Assembly: GCA_008828725.1 (NCBI GenBank)
Contig: MEHQ01001399.1
Coordinates: 1-64,000, forward strand
Direction of reading: 5' to 3'
Length of the DNA: 64,000 nt
Source: Saccharina japonica
Taxonomy: Eukaryota; Sar; Phaeophyceae; Laminariales; Laminariaceae
Position numbers and translations under genes: made by a program. Within the stretch, counting starts at the first letter, position 1, and each line of letters starts with the position of its first letter. A model generated the notes under the pieces. It did no database searches and was not told the origin of the DNA. It saw only the letters and a program-made list of their open reading frames with translations. Below are positions 13,931 to 22,939 of the stretch, one piece after another.

Positions 13931-16900
13931 GCTGCTGCTGTGCTGTTGCTGCTGCTGCTGCTGTGCTGCTGCTGCTGCTGCTGTTGTTGCCGTTGCTGTG
14001 CGCTGCTGCTGTTGCTGTTGTTGTCCATGCTTCACGTTTGAAGACGGTGGTAATCGTCGACACCAGCAACGAGATTGCCGGTGATGGCAGCATCCCCCAT
14101 CGCGAGGCCATCGGGGAGAGCAGGAGAATCATGGTGCCGTACAGGGCCGACCAACACAGGTGCTATATAACATGACAGTTCATACTTGCTTTTTTGTTCG
14201 CACCGAAAGGCGACACTCGAGGCATCCCACGGTAGGGGTGCAGCAGAAGTTTCTGAGCTCTTCGCATGAGCTCAATATCTCACCCGAAACATGACTTCGG
14301 AAACATTCGTTCGCGCAACCCGACCAAACCTCCCAATGCAGTAGTCGAAAAACCAATATACTACTGTAGTAAAATAATAATAGTATCCGGTGGGTTACTC
14401 ACGTGAGGAGCACAGCCGGTCAAAAAATGTTGAGCGTAAACGTGGTACCCCTACCGTGGGATTGCTCCTGAACTTGTGTGTTTCGCGCGCGGGTACTCCT
14501 GATATTGACACTTGTTTCCGGTGGCGTTTTTGGGCTAGTATCTTGACTTCGTCGAGCCCTTTTTAACGCCGAAACAGTAGTGACTACTGTATATCGTTAA
14601 AAGAAACTTGTGGAATTGGCTGGTTCTCTTGAAAAAGGATATTCGTTGTGACGCTTGCTACGATATAGGTGCACCATGGTTTTGCCTTCTAAGGGTAGCC
14701 ACTTGAGGACCTCTGTACCTCACGGCCAAAATGTTTCATCTCATGACGAAAGTTAAAGTGCTACCCAATGCCCAATCTCATGACCAAACATTACTCGAAA
14801 ACATATTGCAACACTTGTCCCACGATTGTGGGCTAAAGAGCCCGATCGGTCGGAAAACATGTCAGCCAAAAAGTGCTCTATACCTCTATCGTAACGCGCG
14901 TCTCAGTCTTTGGACTGCGTTGTAAATTGCTGTACGTAGTGATTCATCTAAACGTTTCAGCGCATAACGGTTATACCGGATTCAATTTTAAAAACTCGTG
15001 GATGTTGACATTCCTATCCCTTCGAAAACGCTACGTCCCCCGAACGTTCGTTTTCGGTACTTACAGTGCAGCTTATTAATAGTAGTCTTGCGTACCAACT
15101 GCTCAAAACGCATCTTGGATATGTATGGCGTCTACCACAGTAAGAGGTGTTTCGATTGTCACAATTTTGCCAACGCGCCTAAAGTTTCTGGCGGCAACAT
15201 ATCCAACGAAAAATGCGGACGTCCGTTTGCTACGTATGTATTCGCCCAATTCTCTACGTATCATTACGTACTTTCCGACGATGTATTTCTTCCTTCGTAA
15301 TATATGCATGCAACGAAACACTCACAATCACAGGGTGATGACTGAGGCCCTCCAAAACCACACACCGCAAACCATTGTGGTCGACGAAATCTCCAACAAC
15401 CTGGAGGCACGGGCATGCGGGGACATCAAGGCGAGGTGAGGACGACTCGCTTGTGAACTTCACACCTGGTTCGACAATAATATTACATACACAGTAGTAG
15501 TCTAGAGCAACGCTGAATATTGAGCTACACCGGGATCCTCCTCGAGTCCGGCACGAGAACGTTATAAATGTGCAAGGCCCGTTTAGCGTTCCGTTGCAGG
15601 CAAGAACTACGGGTATCTAAAGCCAGTATTAAAGTATCCCAGCGCAAACCTCTCCTTCCGTACATATCATATATCGTCTACAGAATCTTTCTATACGTAT
15701 ACAAATTCCCGTTTGGATCTTATGTTTAATAACTAGAGTAGTATCTTCAAGTGCATGAACGTTTAGTTTTATGTGGGTTTTGCTCTAATTCCACTTATAG
15801 CTCACGCGACCGGCAGCCACACAAACCGTCAGGGTTTCAAACACGTGGACCTTGTAAGTCTGTACTTGTGCAAGGACACACGGAGCTAGACAACCGTTTG
15901 TCTATGTGGAGGGGGCTGCCGTGTGTAGCATTGTTTTGCGAAGGCTGTTTTGTTTTCCCATATTATCAGGTATCTTCCGTAATCGATATACCCAAACATT
16001 GAACGCTTGAAGGATTCAACGGTCGGAAGCCTGAACAACATTCAAAGTTGACCCTCGTCAGGGTAGTACTTGCGTCCATCTTCCCCAGCGAAAACCCCGG
16101 AATGCTATCCGGATACCCCGTGGGCATACCAGGGGATGTTTCGCACTAAACCCCTGCATCGTGAGGCATGACAACGCCAGCGCACATTGCTCGTTGTTGA
16201 ACGAAGAGGATTCCGTCGCTTGAGGCGAAGGGTAGTGGCGAGGGTAGAAGCGACACCGATCACGCAAAGTCTACAGAACGCACTCGTACTAAAATCGTCA
16301 TACATCCCCCCTAACCTGAAATCCGGGACCTTCTTCGCAAGTTTCCTGGTTTTAGCCTGAGAAATAAATTGCCGTCCCTCCTGTCCATGGTGTCACTGCG
16401 TCACCACGTCTCGCGTATTATCAGCGGTCCAGGGAGGTCCCACACTTGTATACGGAGCCTGTATCGCTTCCTTGCTACGCTCAGGGGGCGTGTACGTCTG
16501 AACTGTGTTTATGATATATGTGTCGAGGCAGGTTGGCTCCGAGAACCTCTGGGAAATTCGAAGCAAAGGCAGTCAGTGACGTGTTTCCCTTTGGACCTAT
16601 ATAGGGTTGAATCTGAAAAACATTGCACAAAGTGTAACCCCCGCTGCTATTTCTCCCTCCGCGCTCGGCCGCGCGTAGGGGGGTGCGCTTGGTTGCGAGC
16701 GCACACGGAGACTTCCAGTCGCTTCTTCGGAACCCCGAACTGAACACGGTCTTAGGCGGCACAAGGAGCGTCACCGTAGGGGACGAGGCGGCTAGGGCTA
16801 CTCGAGGCCAGAAGGTGAGATAACCCATACGAGTTCGGCATTTGTATTCGACGGAGATAAGCCTCGATGTGTCTTTGCACGCGTGATATACCCGATAGAG

Positions 16901-19900
16901 GTATAAGGTATACCTTTTTTTGGCGGAAACGTTTTCTGAATTACGGGGCTCCTTACCCCAACATCCCCGGACTTTATTTATTGCGTTGCCATGTTTTCCC
17001 ATTGACACCGAGGCCATGGGCATTTTCATCTTGTAGCACTTTTAGTTTCCTCCAAAATCGGTGTTTGGGTGAGGTATGGACCCGTGCTACGATAGAGGTA
17101 TTATATAAGGTATACCTTTTTTTGGCTGAAACGTTTTCTGAACGATAGAGCTCCTTAACCCAAAACCGTCTGGCATTATGTCCGCGCTTGCGACGACAAG
17201 ACCACCCTGCTGGTACAAAAACTGCTGTATGTCTTGTAAACAAACAGAACACCACTACGTACATACAGCAGTAGTGCGAATCATAACCTACCATACTTTA
17301 CACATGGTTATGATTCCGCCTCTTGACGCGTGCTATATACGATACAGGTATACCTTTTTTTGGCTGAAACGTTTCCTGAACAATAATAAGAGCTCCTTAA
17401 CCCAAAACCGTCCGACTTTCCGTCTTGTATTTCAATAATTTCCAGGGCATACTATAATTAGTATAATTAGGCCATGAGGTTGCTCATCGGGTAGAACTTT
17501 TATCTCCTCCGAATTGTGTGTGTTTTGGTGGTTTATGGAGCTCAAGTGAGAAGCTCAGCAGAAACAAGGTGCACCTCTATCGTAGCAGGCGTCTATGGAG
17601 CTCCTTAGGTCACCACCATCAGAAATAATGGGGTGCACCTCTATCATTGCACGCGTCTTTGTTTAGTTCCCGCGCTTTCGGACGTACGTAGAGCTTGTGC
17701 GTAAACTAATTTCACTCCGTATACTCCTATAATACGTAGATGCATTTGAATTGAGTGCGCCGGCGTAAGCCATGTCATGGTCACGGGTACCTCCAGGCGA
17801 TTCAATTGAGTAAGTTCCCACTTGGTTCTCGTTTTCGTTCATCTTTTACCGCGTCCTGTCAGGTATGTTGTTCATGACAAGCATAACGATCGTTCTTTCC
17901 ACAAAGTACGTGAAAGTGCACTATTAATAGCTGGTTGTATGCTTAATGGGAGTTTGCACCGCGACCTGTATTACAATACGTATAGCATATAGAAATGTGG
18001 ACGGAGATATAGGCACCTTTAAGGTATCTGATGTGAACAGCCAAACGGTCCTAACGTTTCCGTCGGTAGTGGTACGAGGTACATGCACATAGCAGCGGCG
18101 GTAGTAATTTCATAGGTACCACACGTCAATGTGCAGTAGAATAAGCTCTGGCGTCGATCGCTCTTTAAGCTAAACGTACGTACCGAAAGAAAGACGAAAA
18201 CACGAGGAAGTCCAAGTCTCAAACCTGTTGGAACCGTCTCGTTCTGCTGTACATACTTCCATTCGATACATAATTTGCTGAGCTCCTCACATCAGGAGCT
18301 CATTATCTCACACGAAACATGACTTCGGAAACATTCGTTCGCGCAACCCGATCAAACCTTCCAATGCGGTACGAGTAGTCCAAAAACAAACGTACCAGTA
18401 AAATAGTAATAGTATCCGGTGGTTACTCACGTGAGGAGCTCAGCCGGTCAGAAAATATTGAGCCAAAACGTGGTGCCCCTACCGTGGAATTGCTCTTCAA
18501 AGGTACATGTCGGATACGGATTCTCGCCTGAGTACGACACAACGATCGATTATTACCACTGCTCTGCTGTACGTGGTTTCAGCTCCAGAGCCAGCGAGCC
18601 GGTGCCCCCGTGTTTGACGTGATCGTCGAGGTGAAGTGCGGAAAGCTGGCCACGTGGTCCATCATCAGGAACGTCGCGGTGGCCGTCGACGCTGTCCTCA
18701 GCGGGGGCTCGTACGAGGTCGAGAGAAGGACCCCCACCGAACATGACTCGCATTTGGCAAGCAAGGTACGGTCACTCTCAATTTGGACACCCATTTCCCC
18801 CAACAGGACTCAACGAAAGCCTCCATATATAGGAGACGCGTGCTGATAGAGGTAGCACTTTTTGGCCGAAACATGTCGGAATGACCTAGTACAGTAGTAC
18901 AGGCTTCTTGACCATAAATCGTCCGAATTCCATATTTTCGTTGCCAATGTGTTCGTTGCATCGTTAGACCAGGATGGGATTGTTCATCGGGTAGCGCTTT
19001 TGGTTTCATCGAAAATCAGTTTTGACTTAGTGTTAGTATAGAGCTCCTTAAGTGACCACCCTCAGAAGGCAGAAACATGGTGCACCTGCATGCAGGCTAC
19101 CGTAGCATGAGTCAGGACTCAAGGAAAGACTCCATAATTCGCATTTCACAAGCGAGATACGTTCACTCTCGGTCTGAACAATCATCTGCTGTATAGCCTG
19201 ACACTTTAAGGAAGGCCTCCGTACCAACAAAATATTGCATTCCGCAAGCTAAGGTACGGCCACTCGGTTTTTATCAACCTTTTCCCCAACTTGACTGAAG
19301 TGAAACCTCTGGTATCATGCTTGAGGAATTACTTCGTACTCTCTGAGGAACTACAGTATATCATACTCCGCAATACGTCGCGCTCAAGATGGAAACATGG
19401 ACCCGAACAGCAGTTTCTCGACCCGACCATGACTTATCAATGGGAAACGTTTGCTCTAACGACCGAGCGCCGCAAACGTTGGCGACGAACGATAAACGTA
19501 TCCACATATATTTCATACGGGGGACCATGGCAAACAGGACCCGCGGTGACGCGTGCTACGGTATGGTAGAGGTAAAGGTAGCACCATGTTTCTGCCTTCT
19601 GAGGGTGGTCGCTTGAGGACCTCTATACCTGCAGTAGTCAAAAACTGGTTTGGGAGGAAAACAGAAGAACTACCCGATGGACTATCCCATAGCTTAAACG
19701 ATGCAACGAAAAATTTTTGCAACACGATTTTGGGTTGAGGAGCCCCTTCACCCAGAAACGGTTTCAGCCAAAAAAAGGTATACCTTTATCGTGGCACGCA
19801 TCCGGGGTAGACACAAAAACCTAGATATTTACAGTATTTGGTCCTATATATATGTATTGAGACCGCGGGGGGCAGCTTATGTTCTCTACGGCACCCCCTG

Positions 19901-20400
19901 ATTTTGTTTCAACATCGGTTTTAGAGTTGGCTGGAGTAGGCCGCCTCAGATGTACAATATTTGACGTTTTCGTGGCACGTGTCGCGACACGTGTCGCGGC
20001 ATGCCGCGACACCTCACGACGTGTCGCGGCGAGTGTTGCGGGGAGTGTCGCGGCGAGAGTCGCTAACCCTAACCCTACGTGTCGCGGCATGTCGCGAAAT
20101 GCCACGGCATGTGTCACAGCGTCCCTGGCGTGTCGTGGCATGTCGCGACACGTGTCGCGATATGTCGCGACACGTGCCACGAAAAAGTCAAAATATTGTA
20201 GATCCGTGCCTTTTCCCCTGCTGTACTTGTGCTGGCTTGAATAGGGTGGGTTTTGTGGTTTTCTTCATCCACAACCTGCTGAGCAGGAACCACGACACAA
20301 GCGGGCTCAAAGGCTGCCCTCCATGCCACTTACGGGAGCTTCCGGCCGGTCGCTTGTGAACTACTCTAGATATGTGTGGCTCGAAATCGAAGATGTATAA
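611..20400 (+). CDS. Multi-exon gene: degenerate EXD-type 3'-5' exonuclease domain fused to Ycf45/SpoIIIAA-like AAA ATPase
   Basis: Reconstructed from exons with GT-AG borders and matching phases: 611-1762, 5731-5859, 6197-6352 (or 6387), probably 7414-7482, 8939-9058, 9664-9731, 10122-10241, 10828-10901, 11460-11623, 12124-12223, 12949-13049, 14044-14159, 15334-15435, 16679-16814, 18583-18765, and perhaps a last exon 20287-20400. The N-terminal half matches the DEDDy exonuclease fold of EXD1-like proteins. The C-terminal half follows the cyanobacterial/plastid Ycf45 (plant SPD1) and SpoIIIAA order: DNRAGFPGKLHR, GVTLRIGR, Walker A GEPGSGKTT, VDTSNEIAGDG, Walker B TIVVDEI, SAHG, then APVFDVIVEV. 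A role in nucleic-acid metabolism, possibly organellar, is inferred. Phase is unbroken from 8939 to 18765. The join between 6352 and 8939 and the 3' end are unresolved. Introns hold MITEs, a CTG array and telomere-like repeats. Confidence 0.8.
2440..2812 (-). repeat. F-family interspersed repeat
   Basis: Shares about 340 bp with 4248-4583 (GGGGCGCTTCTGTCTACCTG, TTAGGAATCAGG, CGGGTTTAATGTGAAG). Partial copies: 13120-13280, 45080-45110, about 205-240 and, inverted, 5313-5540. Open frames across it are not conserved as protein. Confidence 0.7.
2953..3200 (+). repeat. H-family repeat (relative of F in the opposite direction)
   Basis: Reads TTCTTCACATTAAACC, GTCGACATCCAGCACACC, GTTCTGTGGTCACAAAAC, GCAAGACCTACCCTGCTAGC. 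Other copies: 4880-5092, 25395-25612 (inverted), 45905-46040 (truncated). Its start is alignable to the reverse complement of F. Confidence 0.7.
3491..3838 (+). mobile_element. TTAA micro-MITE, interrupted by MITE-2
   Basis: Left part 3491-3575 (TAACCCATTCAGAACTG...CAGTTCTTAAGG) and right end 3827-3838 (AAGGGGTTAATA) are split by the element at 3576-3826. Confidence 0.75.
3576..3826 (+). mobile_element. MITE-2 copy nested in a TTAA micro-MITE
   Basis: Inverted termini GAGCAATCCCACGGTAGG / CCTACCGTGGGATGACTC bound a 251-bp non-coding element. It is flanked by AAGG on both sides; removing it restores the end of the host micro-MITE (CAGTTCTTAAGGGGTTAA). Confidence 0.85.
3897..4640 (+). mobile_element. 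tRNA-derived SINE copy, interrupted by an F repeat
   Basis: The head (GTCGCCCCGATGGTCTA) and a decayed B-box region match the better-preserved copy at 23495. The body continues to 4247, an F-family repeat occupies 4248-4583 with AGAG on both sides, and the SINE tail resumes (AAAAGAAGGGCGAAG...). Confidence 0.7.
5731..5859 (+). CDS. Gene 1 exon 2: EXD exonuclease fold, second part
   Basis: The acceptor is a pyrimidine-rich tract ending CGCCAG and the donor is AAG|GTAATT; 43 codons, phase 0 on both sides. The peptide IAGAWGHPGVVIFDVVALE continues exon 1 (LIK|IAGAW) exactly as EXD proteins read LiQia....i.iFDv..l. It ends in SMK, which joins VMHD in the next exon to make the family's K-V-x-H-D segment. 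Confidence 0.85.
6197..6352 (+). CDS. Gene 1 exon 3: EXD fold with HD and LLDTQLA segments
   Basis: The acceptor is GACTCAG. VMHDVTSTAIVLRRHFGTTL and LLDTQLALELL match the EXD pattern KvxHDxxxxxxxL....(f)DTqxA. The residue aligned to the exoII catalytic Asp (the D of the usual S-D-x-L) appears to be Ile. The donor is uncertain: CTCG|GTGGGG at 6353 gives phase 0, CCAG|GTGCAG at 6388 gives phase 2. A further small exon may lie between here and 7414. Confidence 0.8.
7414..7482 (+). CDS. Gene 1 candidate exon: end of EXD fold (GLSYEQLNRVLPQ)
   Basis: A strong acceptor (TTTCTTCCGTTCAG) and donor (CAG|GTGGGT) bound 23 codons in phase 0. GLSYEQL resembles the PLsxEQLxYAaxD segment near the EXD exoIII motif, with the usual Asp absent. 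A longer frame, open from 7240, reads through the acceptor, so the exon could be larger or lie outside the transcript. Confidence 0.4.
7780..7890 (-). mobile_element. MITE-1 fragment
   Basis: Contains ATAGAGGTGCACCATGTTTT, GAGGTCCTCAC and GATTTTGGAGGAAAG of the family; the opposite end is missing. Confidence 0.6.
8939..9058 (+). CDS. Gene 1 exon: linker after EXD domain
   Basis: The acceptor is CTCTCTCGAAG and the donor CAG|GTCAGA. Forty codons in phase 0 (LRMTFAMSSMDGSRLVTFRD, ending MMSYELKQ). This frame is preferred over a competing open frame because only it keeps phase with the next two exons. The peptide is not recognised. Confidence 0.5.
9389..9406 (+). repeat. Interstitial telomere-like repeat
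   Basis: CCCTAACCCTAACCCTAA, equivalent to (TTAGGG)3 on the opposite strand, within a gene 1 intron. Confidence 0.9.
9664..9731 (+). CDS. Gene 1 exon: Ala/Pro-rich linker
   Basis: Begins after CATGTTCAG and ends CTCCGG|GTGGGT; 22 codons plus two bases. It encodes AQATTEQPPATGAAPPSSDG, a disordered linker. The phase fits both neighbours, but the donor is weak. Confidence 0.5.
10122..10241 (+). CDS. Gene 1 exon: start of ATPase half
   Basis: The acceptor is TGTCCCATTCGCAG and the donor AAAGAG|GTTCGC; it starts with one base of a split codon and ends with two. It encodes an acidic stretch followed by a predicted helix (CPLEVLKLVPKAFRKEHLSK) leading directly into the conserved ATPase N-terminal segment of the next exon. 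Confidence 0.65.
10828..10901 (+). CDS. Gene 1 exon: Ycf45 N-terminal motif (LQDLQEIVLDEGRRP)
   Basis: The acceptor is GTGCTTTCTCAG and the donor CACG|GTGAGC. LQDLQEIVLDEGRRPTALMH matches the Ycf45/SpoIIIAA signature l.DlqEIvlD.GRrP.a. The split codon joins to the next exon with no break in frame. Confidence 0.85.
11074..11335 (+). mobile_element. MITE-1 copy, target duplication CTAC
   Basis: Terminal inverted repeats TACTCGTGCTACGAGAGAGG / CCTCTATCGTAGCATGAGTC. CTAC flanks both sides. Located in a gene 1 intron. Confidence 0.85.
11460..11623 (+). CDS. Gene 1 exon: Ycf45 DNRAG/LHR segment
   Basis: The acceptor is CCACCTGTTCAG and the donor AAG|GTGTGT. FGDDNRAGFPGKLHRVSVLR matches the family's F..DNRaGi..tLHRiSaiR. 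MITE-1 at 11074-11335 lies in the preceding intron. Confidence 0.9.
12124..12223 (+). CDS. Gene 1 exon: Ycf45 GVTLRIGR segment
   Basis: The acceptor is CTGAATACAG and the donor CCTG|GTAAGA. IFGVTLRIGRFFKGSAALID matches the family's iiGLTcRvGRav.G...mi.D. It ends with one base of a split codon. A MITE-1 copy begins seven bases after the donor GT. Confidence 0.9.
12231..12495 (+). mobile_element. MITE-1 copy, target duplication AGAC
   Basis: Starts GAAGCGTGCTACGATAGAGG and ends CGACCGTAGCATGCGTC, with AGAC on both sides. The left AGAC overlaps the GTAAGAC donor of the 12124-12223 exon. Confidence 0.85.
12586..12670 (+). mobile_element. TTAA micro-MITE
   Basis: Reads TTTAACCCATTCATAACTC and ends CGTTCTTAAGGAGG; about 85 bp, in a gene 1 intron. 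Confidence 0.65.
12949..13049 (+). CDS. Gene 1 exon: Walker A
   Basis: The acceptor is GGAGGCCAG and the donor ACGCAG|GTGCAT. It encodes SILVLGEPGSGKTTVIRDIS, a perfect P-loop (GEPGSGKTT). The two leading bases complete the previous codon. Another AG four bases downstream would break the phase. Confidence 0.9.
13875..14025 (+). repeat. CTG trinucleotide-rich array
   Basis: About 150 bp of mostly CTG with scattered CTT, GTT and single-base slips, ending 18 bp before the 14044 exon. Confidence 0.95.
14044..14159 (+). CDS. Gene 1 exon: VDTSNEIAGDG segment
   Basis: VVIVDTSNEIAGDGSIPH and EAIGESRRIMV are near-invariant Ycf45/SpoIIIAA motifs. The acceptor, TTTGAAG, has no classical pyrimidine tract; about 150 bp of CTG-rich repeats (13875-14025) lie immediately upstream instead. 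The donor CACAG|GTGCTA leaves two bases for the next exon. Confidence 0.9.
14219..14467 (-). mobile_element. MITE-2 copy
   Basis: Inverted relative to the 3576 copy; ends GAGGCATCCCACGGTAGGGG / CCCCTACCGTGGGATTGCTC. It sits in a gene 1 intron, 60 bp past the 14159 donor. No clear target duplication. Confidence 0.8.
14650..14902 (-). mobile_element. MITE-1 copy
   Basis: Ends GACGCTTGCTACGATATAGG and CCTCTATCGTAACGCGCGTC; no exact target duplication. Confidence 0.75.
15334..15435 (+). CDS. Gene 1 exon: Walker B (TIVVDEI)
   Basis: The acceptor is ACAATCACAG and the donor GCGAG|GTGAGG. VMTEALQNHTPQTIVVDEIS matches the family's vMiEAveNHmPEviviDEI, followed by NNLEARACGDIKAR (family: lEA.AartIaeR). 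Confidence 0.9.
16679..16814 (+). CDS. Gene 1 exon: SAHG sensor segment
   Basis: The acceptor is GGCCGCGCGTAG followed by five G, which give exactly the phase needed to read ARG|VRLVASAHG. SAHGDFQSLLRNPELNTVLG and the following VTVGDEAARATRGQK match the family's TAHG..l..Li.NPtL..LiGG...VtlGDeeA. The donor is AAG|GTGAGA. Confidence 0.9.
16880..17175 (+). mobile_element. Two overlapping partial MITE-1 copies
   Basis: Two 5' halves in tandem, each with CGATAGAGGTAT and GGTATACCTTTTTTTGG; the first also has the middle of the family but no proper right end. Confidence 0.65.
17325..17657 (+). mobile_element. MITE-1 copy with duplicated right end
   Basis: Begins GACGCGTGCTATATACGATA. One right terminus ends at 17593 (CGTAGCAGGCGTC) and a second at 17657 (ATTGCACGCGTC). 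Confidence 0.75.
18270..18495 (-). mobile_element. MITE-2 copy, one end truncated
   Basis: Retains the CCTACCGTGGAATTGCTC end and the internal block shared with the other two copies; the opposite terminus is missing. Confidence 0.75.
18583..18765 (+). CDS. Gene 1 exon: C-terminal Ycf45 segment
   Basis: The acceptor is GTGGTTTCAG and the donor AAG|GTACGG; 61 codons in phase 0. RAGAPVFDVIVEVKCGKLAT matches the family's R.apPtFd.vvEv, followed by VAVAVDAVLSGG (family: v...VD.lL.G). At least one more exon is required after it. Confidence 0.85.
18835..19113 (+). mobile_element. MITE-1 copy, target duplication AGGA
   Basis: Starts GACGCGTGCTGATAGAGG and ends CCGTAGCATGAGTC; AGGA on each side. Located just past the last well-supported gene 1 exon. 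Confidence 0.85.
19548..19802 (-). mobile_element. MITE-1 copy
   Basis: Starts GACGCGTGCTACGGTATGG and ends TATCGTGGCACGCATC. Flanks CGGT/CGGG differ by one base. Confidence 0.75.
19953..20199. mobile_element. GC-rich foldback element with interstitial telomere repeat
   Basis: Inverted ends of about 40 bp: ACAATATTTGACGTTTTCGT / ACGAAAAAGTCAAAATATTG, then CGCGACACGTG-type palindromes. The centre contains CTAACCCTAACCCTA (20063-20077). A possible AGAT flank is seen on both sides. Confidence 0.75.
20287..20400 (+). CDS. Gene 1 candidate last exon
   Basis: A good acceptor (ACCTGCTGAGCAG) opens phase 0, the phase required by the 18765 donor. It runs 37 codons (starting EPRHKRAQRLP, ending YVWLEIEDV) to TAA. 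There is no family match and the donor is 1.5 kb away, so this is only the best local candidate for the 3' end. Confidence 0.3.
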   Translation, partial: EPRHKRAQRLPSMPLTGASGRSLVNYSRYVWLEIEDV

Positions 20401-22768
20401 AACAGCAAGCTCGTAAGAAGATGAAAACGAACACGAAAGCAAACGAGGCTGGTCAACGGCAGGCGGCCACGGATGTCTGGCCCACGACACACACAGCGGC
20501 GACTAACTAACACCTGCCCAATCGAGCATCAGCCTCAATGTGGCGTGTGAAGGGAATAATATATACGCTCAAAACCGTCCGCTGTCAGTGGGCAAGAGTG
20601 TTTTTTTAATGAAAATTGCGGGAGGCGTCGTTTGTGGTTTCTGTGTTTTTTTAATGAAAAGAGCTTCCCAGAGAAGCCTAACAAACGTTGTCTGCGACAC
20701 GACAATTGTTACATCAATTCGTGAGACCTGCAGCTCCAACAGTAGAGACAAGCATTGGCTGGCGTCTACGTACAGACAGGCAACGTTTACGGGGCAACGG
20801 CGAGCCACTGAACAAAAGTATTTATTTGGAAACCCGTGACTCGAATTCCAACCTAAACTTCGGAACAATGAAGTACACCGTTTGACTACTCATATATACG
20901 AACCCCGTGTGCTCCGCCCCGCGCCTTTTAAGACAGGCCAAGTACTACATACAGTACAGCAGTAGACCCCTTTATAGCTAGTATTCGCCACGCAGCGTAT
21001 TGACGTCAGCGTTTGGTCAGGAAACATGTTGCCATCATCCAAGGCATCCTAGCAGGCACATTCAGTGTCGTCCTAAACACCTGTTTGGTTGTAGTTTGGT
21101 CCCCGGGTGAATGAGGTAGTACGCACACGTGAACAACGCATACAGTCAGTTACGGTGAAATGCACACATACGTGACGAAGCTGGCTCACTAATGGTTTCC
21201 AGAACCGTTCCCACGATCTATGTACGTAGAACTATGTCTTTTCGATATCCACCATGGTCAAAAGCACAAGAGAAGCCTCGTTCTTGATAGGATGTGTTAC
21301 GACCAAGCGTTTTAGCGAAGACCACATACCGATCAGTGTCTTCTCGGCTGTGTACAAGGCACCGCACAAACATGTACCACCGAACACAGAGCTCGATCTC
21401 CTCGACTTGGTTTTGTGGCCGCATGATTGTCAACGCTGCCTGACCCCCCGTTCATCGTGACGATGCCGTTCGCTGTGTGTCCCTCTGCACGACCCACCTC
21501 TTGACTCCTGAATTCAGCATTCGACCTCGGAGGACCTCACATTCCGGCTGGCATATCAAGTCGAGACAGAGAGGAGCCAACTCCTTTAGGGTTTGTCAGC
21601 CCCGACCAAACCGACCGACCACAGTTTAGTTCGGGAACACATGCACCGCCCTGCCGCAACCATTGGTTGTTGCAGTCGGCGACTAAGGCTTCGGTAGGGG
21701 AGTCGCTTTTTTATGTCCTTTAGCTTTTCCAACTCAGAGAATCTCCGCCAGGGGACTAGCCTATCCAGTCGCAACATTACGGAAGTGTTCTTCAAGTTTC
21801 GGTTTGGTGGTACAGTAGTATGCACCGCCATGGTGGGATGTGCTACGTTTTTGTTTTTCGGTTTGTTACGCTCGTTGCGGCGGAATATTGTTATGGTACT
21901 GCTGGGGGAGGATTTAGGGGTTGTTCTTGCGTATTTCGTCCTGCCGATCCCCCCCCCCCGCTCAATGCGGGGGCTGGTCTGGGTAATCGGGCCACTCACT
22001 TGTGGCACAAGACACGCTTTCGGGATGTATTGGGCCGGGTTTCGGGGAGTTTTGGGGTATTTAGCTTTCCGGCCTTATTAGTCCCACCGACCCCCCCGCT
22101 CTCGAGCCGGGGGGCAGTTGATGTACAAGGACTGCATGGCGTCTTTTGGTCCCAACCTTTCTTTATTTTGACATTCCTTGATCGGCTTCGTAGCCTTGCT
22201 GTTCAGAGGTGTGGGAGTGGGTTTTGAGGAGCCGCATCTTCGACTCATGTTTTCGTTCGTGGAATCGGGGTTTCCATGAATGTATCATACTTCTGCACAT
22301 TCGGCTCATCAGAGTGGGCTAGTGTTATGGCAATGCTGTGATGATGTGAAAGCGCAAGTAAATACCTGGTAACATGTATAGTAATCGTATCAGTAGTACT
22401 TGGAAGGCTCATCTTAGATGGGGACCAGGGATTCCCAGGTTCGCATGGCAACCTTGCCGTCTGCTCTTTCCGTCTTTCGTCGTGGGAAAAGGAATAAAGC
22501 TGCTCTTCATACGCAAACAGCAAACGTGAGTACTAACAAAGACCTGTTCCATAGGTTGACTTGGCTAGGGATATTCTGTGCCCTTACCCAATCACATCAC
22601 GAAATCTCACAGTTCAAATTTCGGGTGAAGGAACAGCGCCACTTGCTCGAGTGGCCTACTACGTATACACGGCACGAAAAGGGAGGATTTCCCCCCTGAC
22701 CGCAGCACACGTGCGGCCAAAGGAAAGTAAGCGCTTTGGAAGGACATGTTTCCGAGTACCGATGGTGC

Positions 22769-22939
22769 AGTACAGGACACTTAAAAACGAACAGGCCAAT
22801 AAGAAACCCAGGCTGATATTTAGAGGAAAATAAGAAATTCCGGAGTCGTTATCTTGAAATTAGTGTAGAAAGCACCCTCTCTCAAATAAGGAATCCAGCT
22901 TGGACCATATTTCCTGTTTCTTATTAGGTGTCCTGTACT
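22769..22939 (+). mobile_element. MITE-3, full copy
   Basis: About 170 bp with inverted ends GTACAGGACACTT / AGGTGTCCTGTAC and internal mirrored halves (TCAAATAAGG ... CCTGTTTCTTATTAGG). Other copies: 3316-3478, 25652-25765 (partial), 26330-26430 and 26645-26915. Confidence 0.75.

Noticed and set aside
13551-14132. Overlapping open frames rich in Ala, Ser, Gln or Leu/Cys
   Set aside because: They are translations of the CTG array in different frames.
21586-22227. Overlapping frames of 122-140 codons on both strands
   Set aside because: No domain, no splice context, and G- or C-runs account for the absence of stops.
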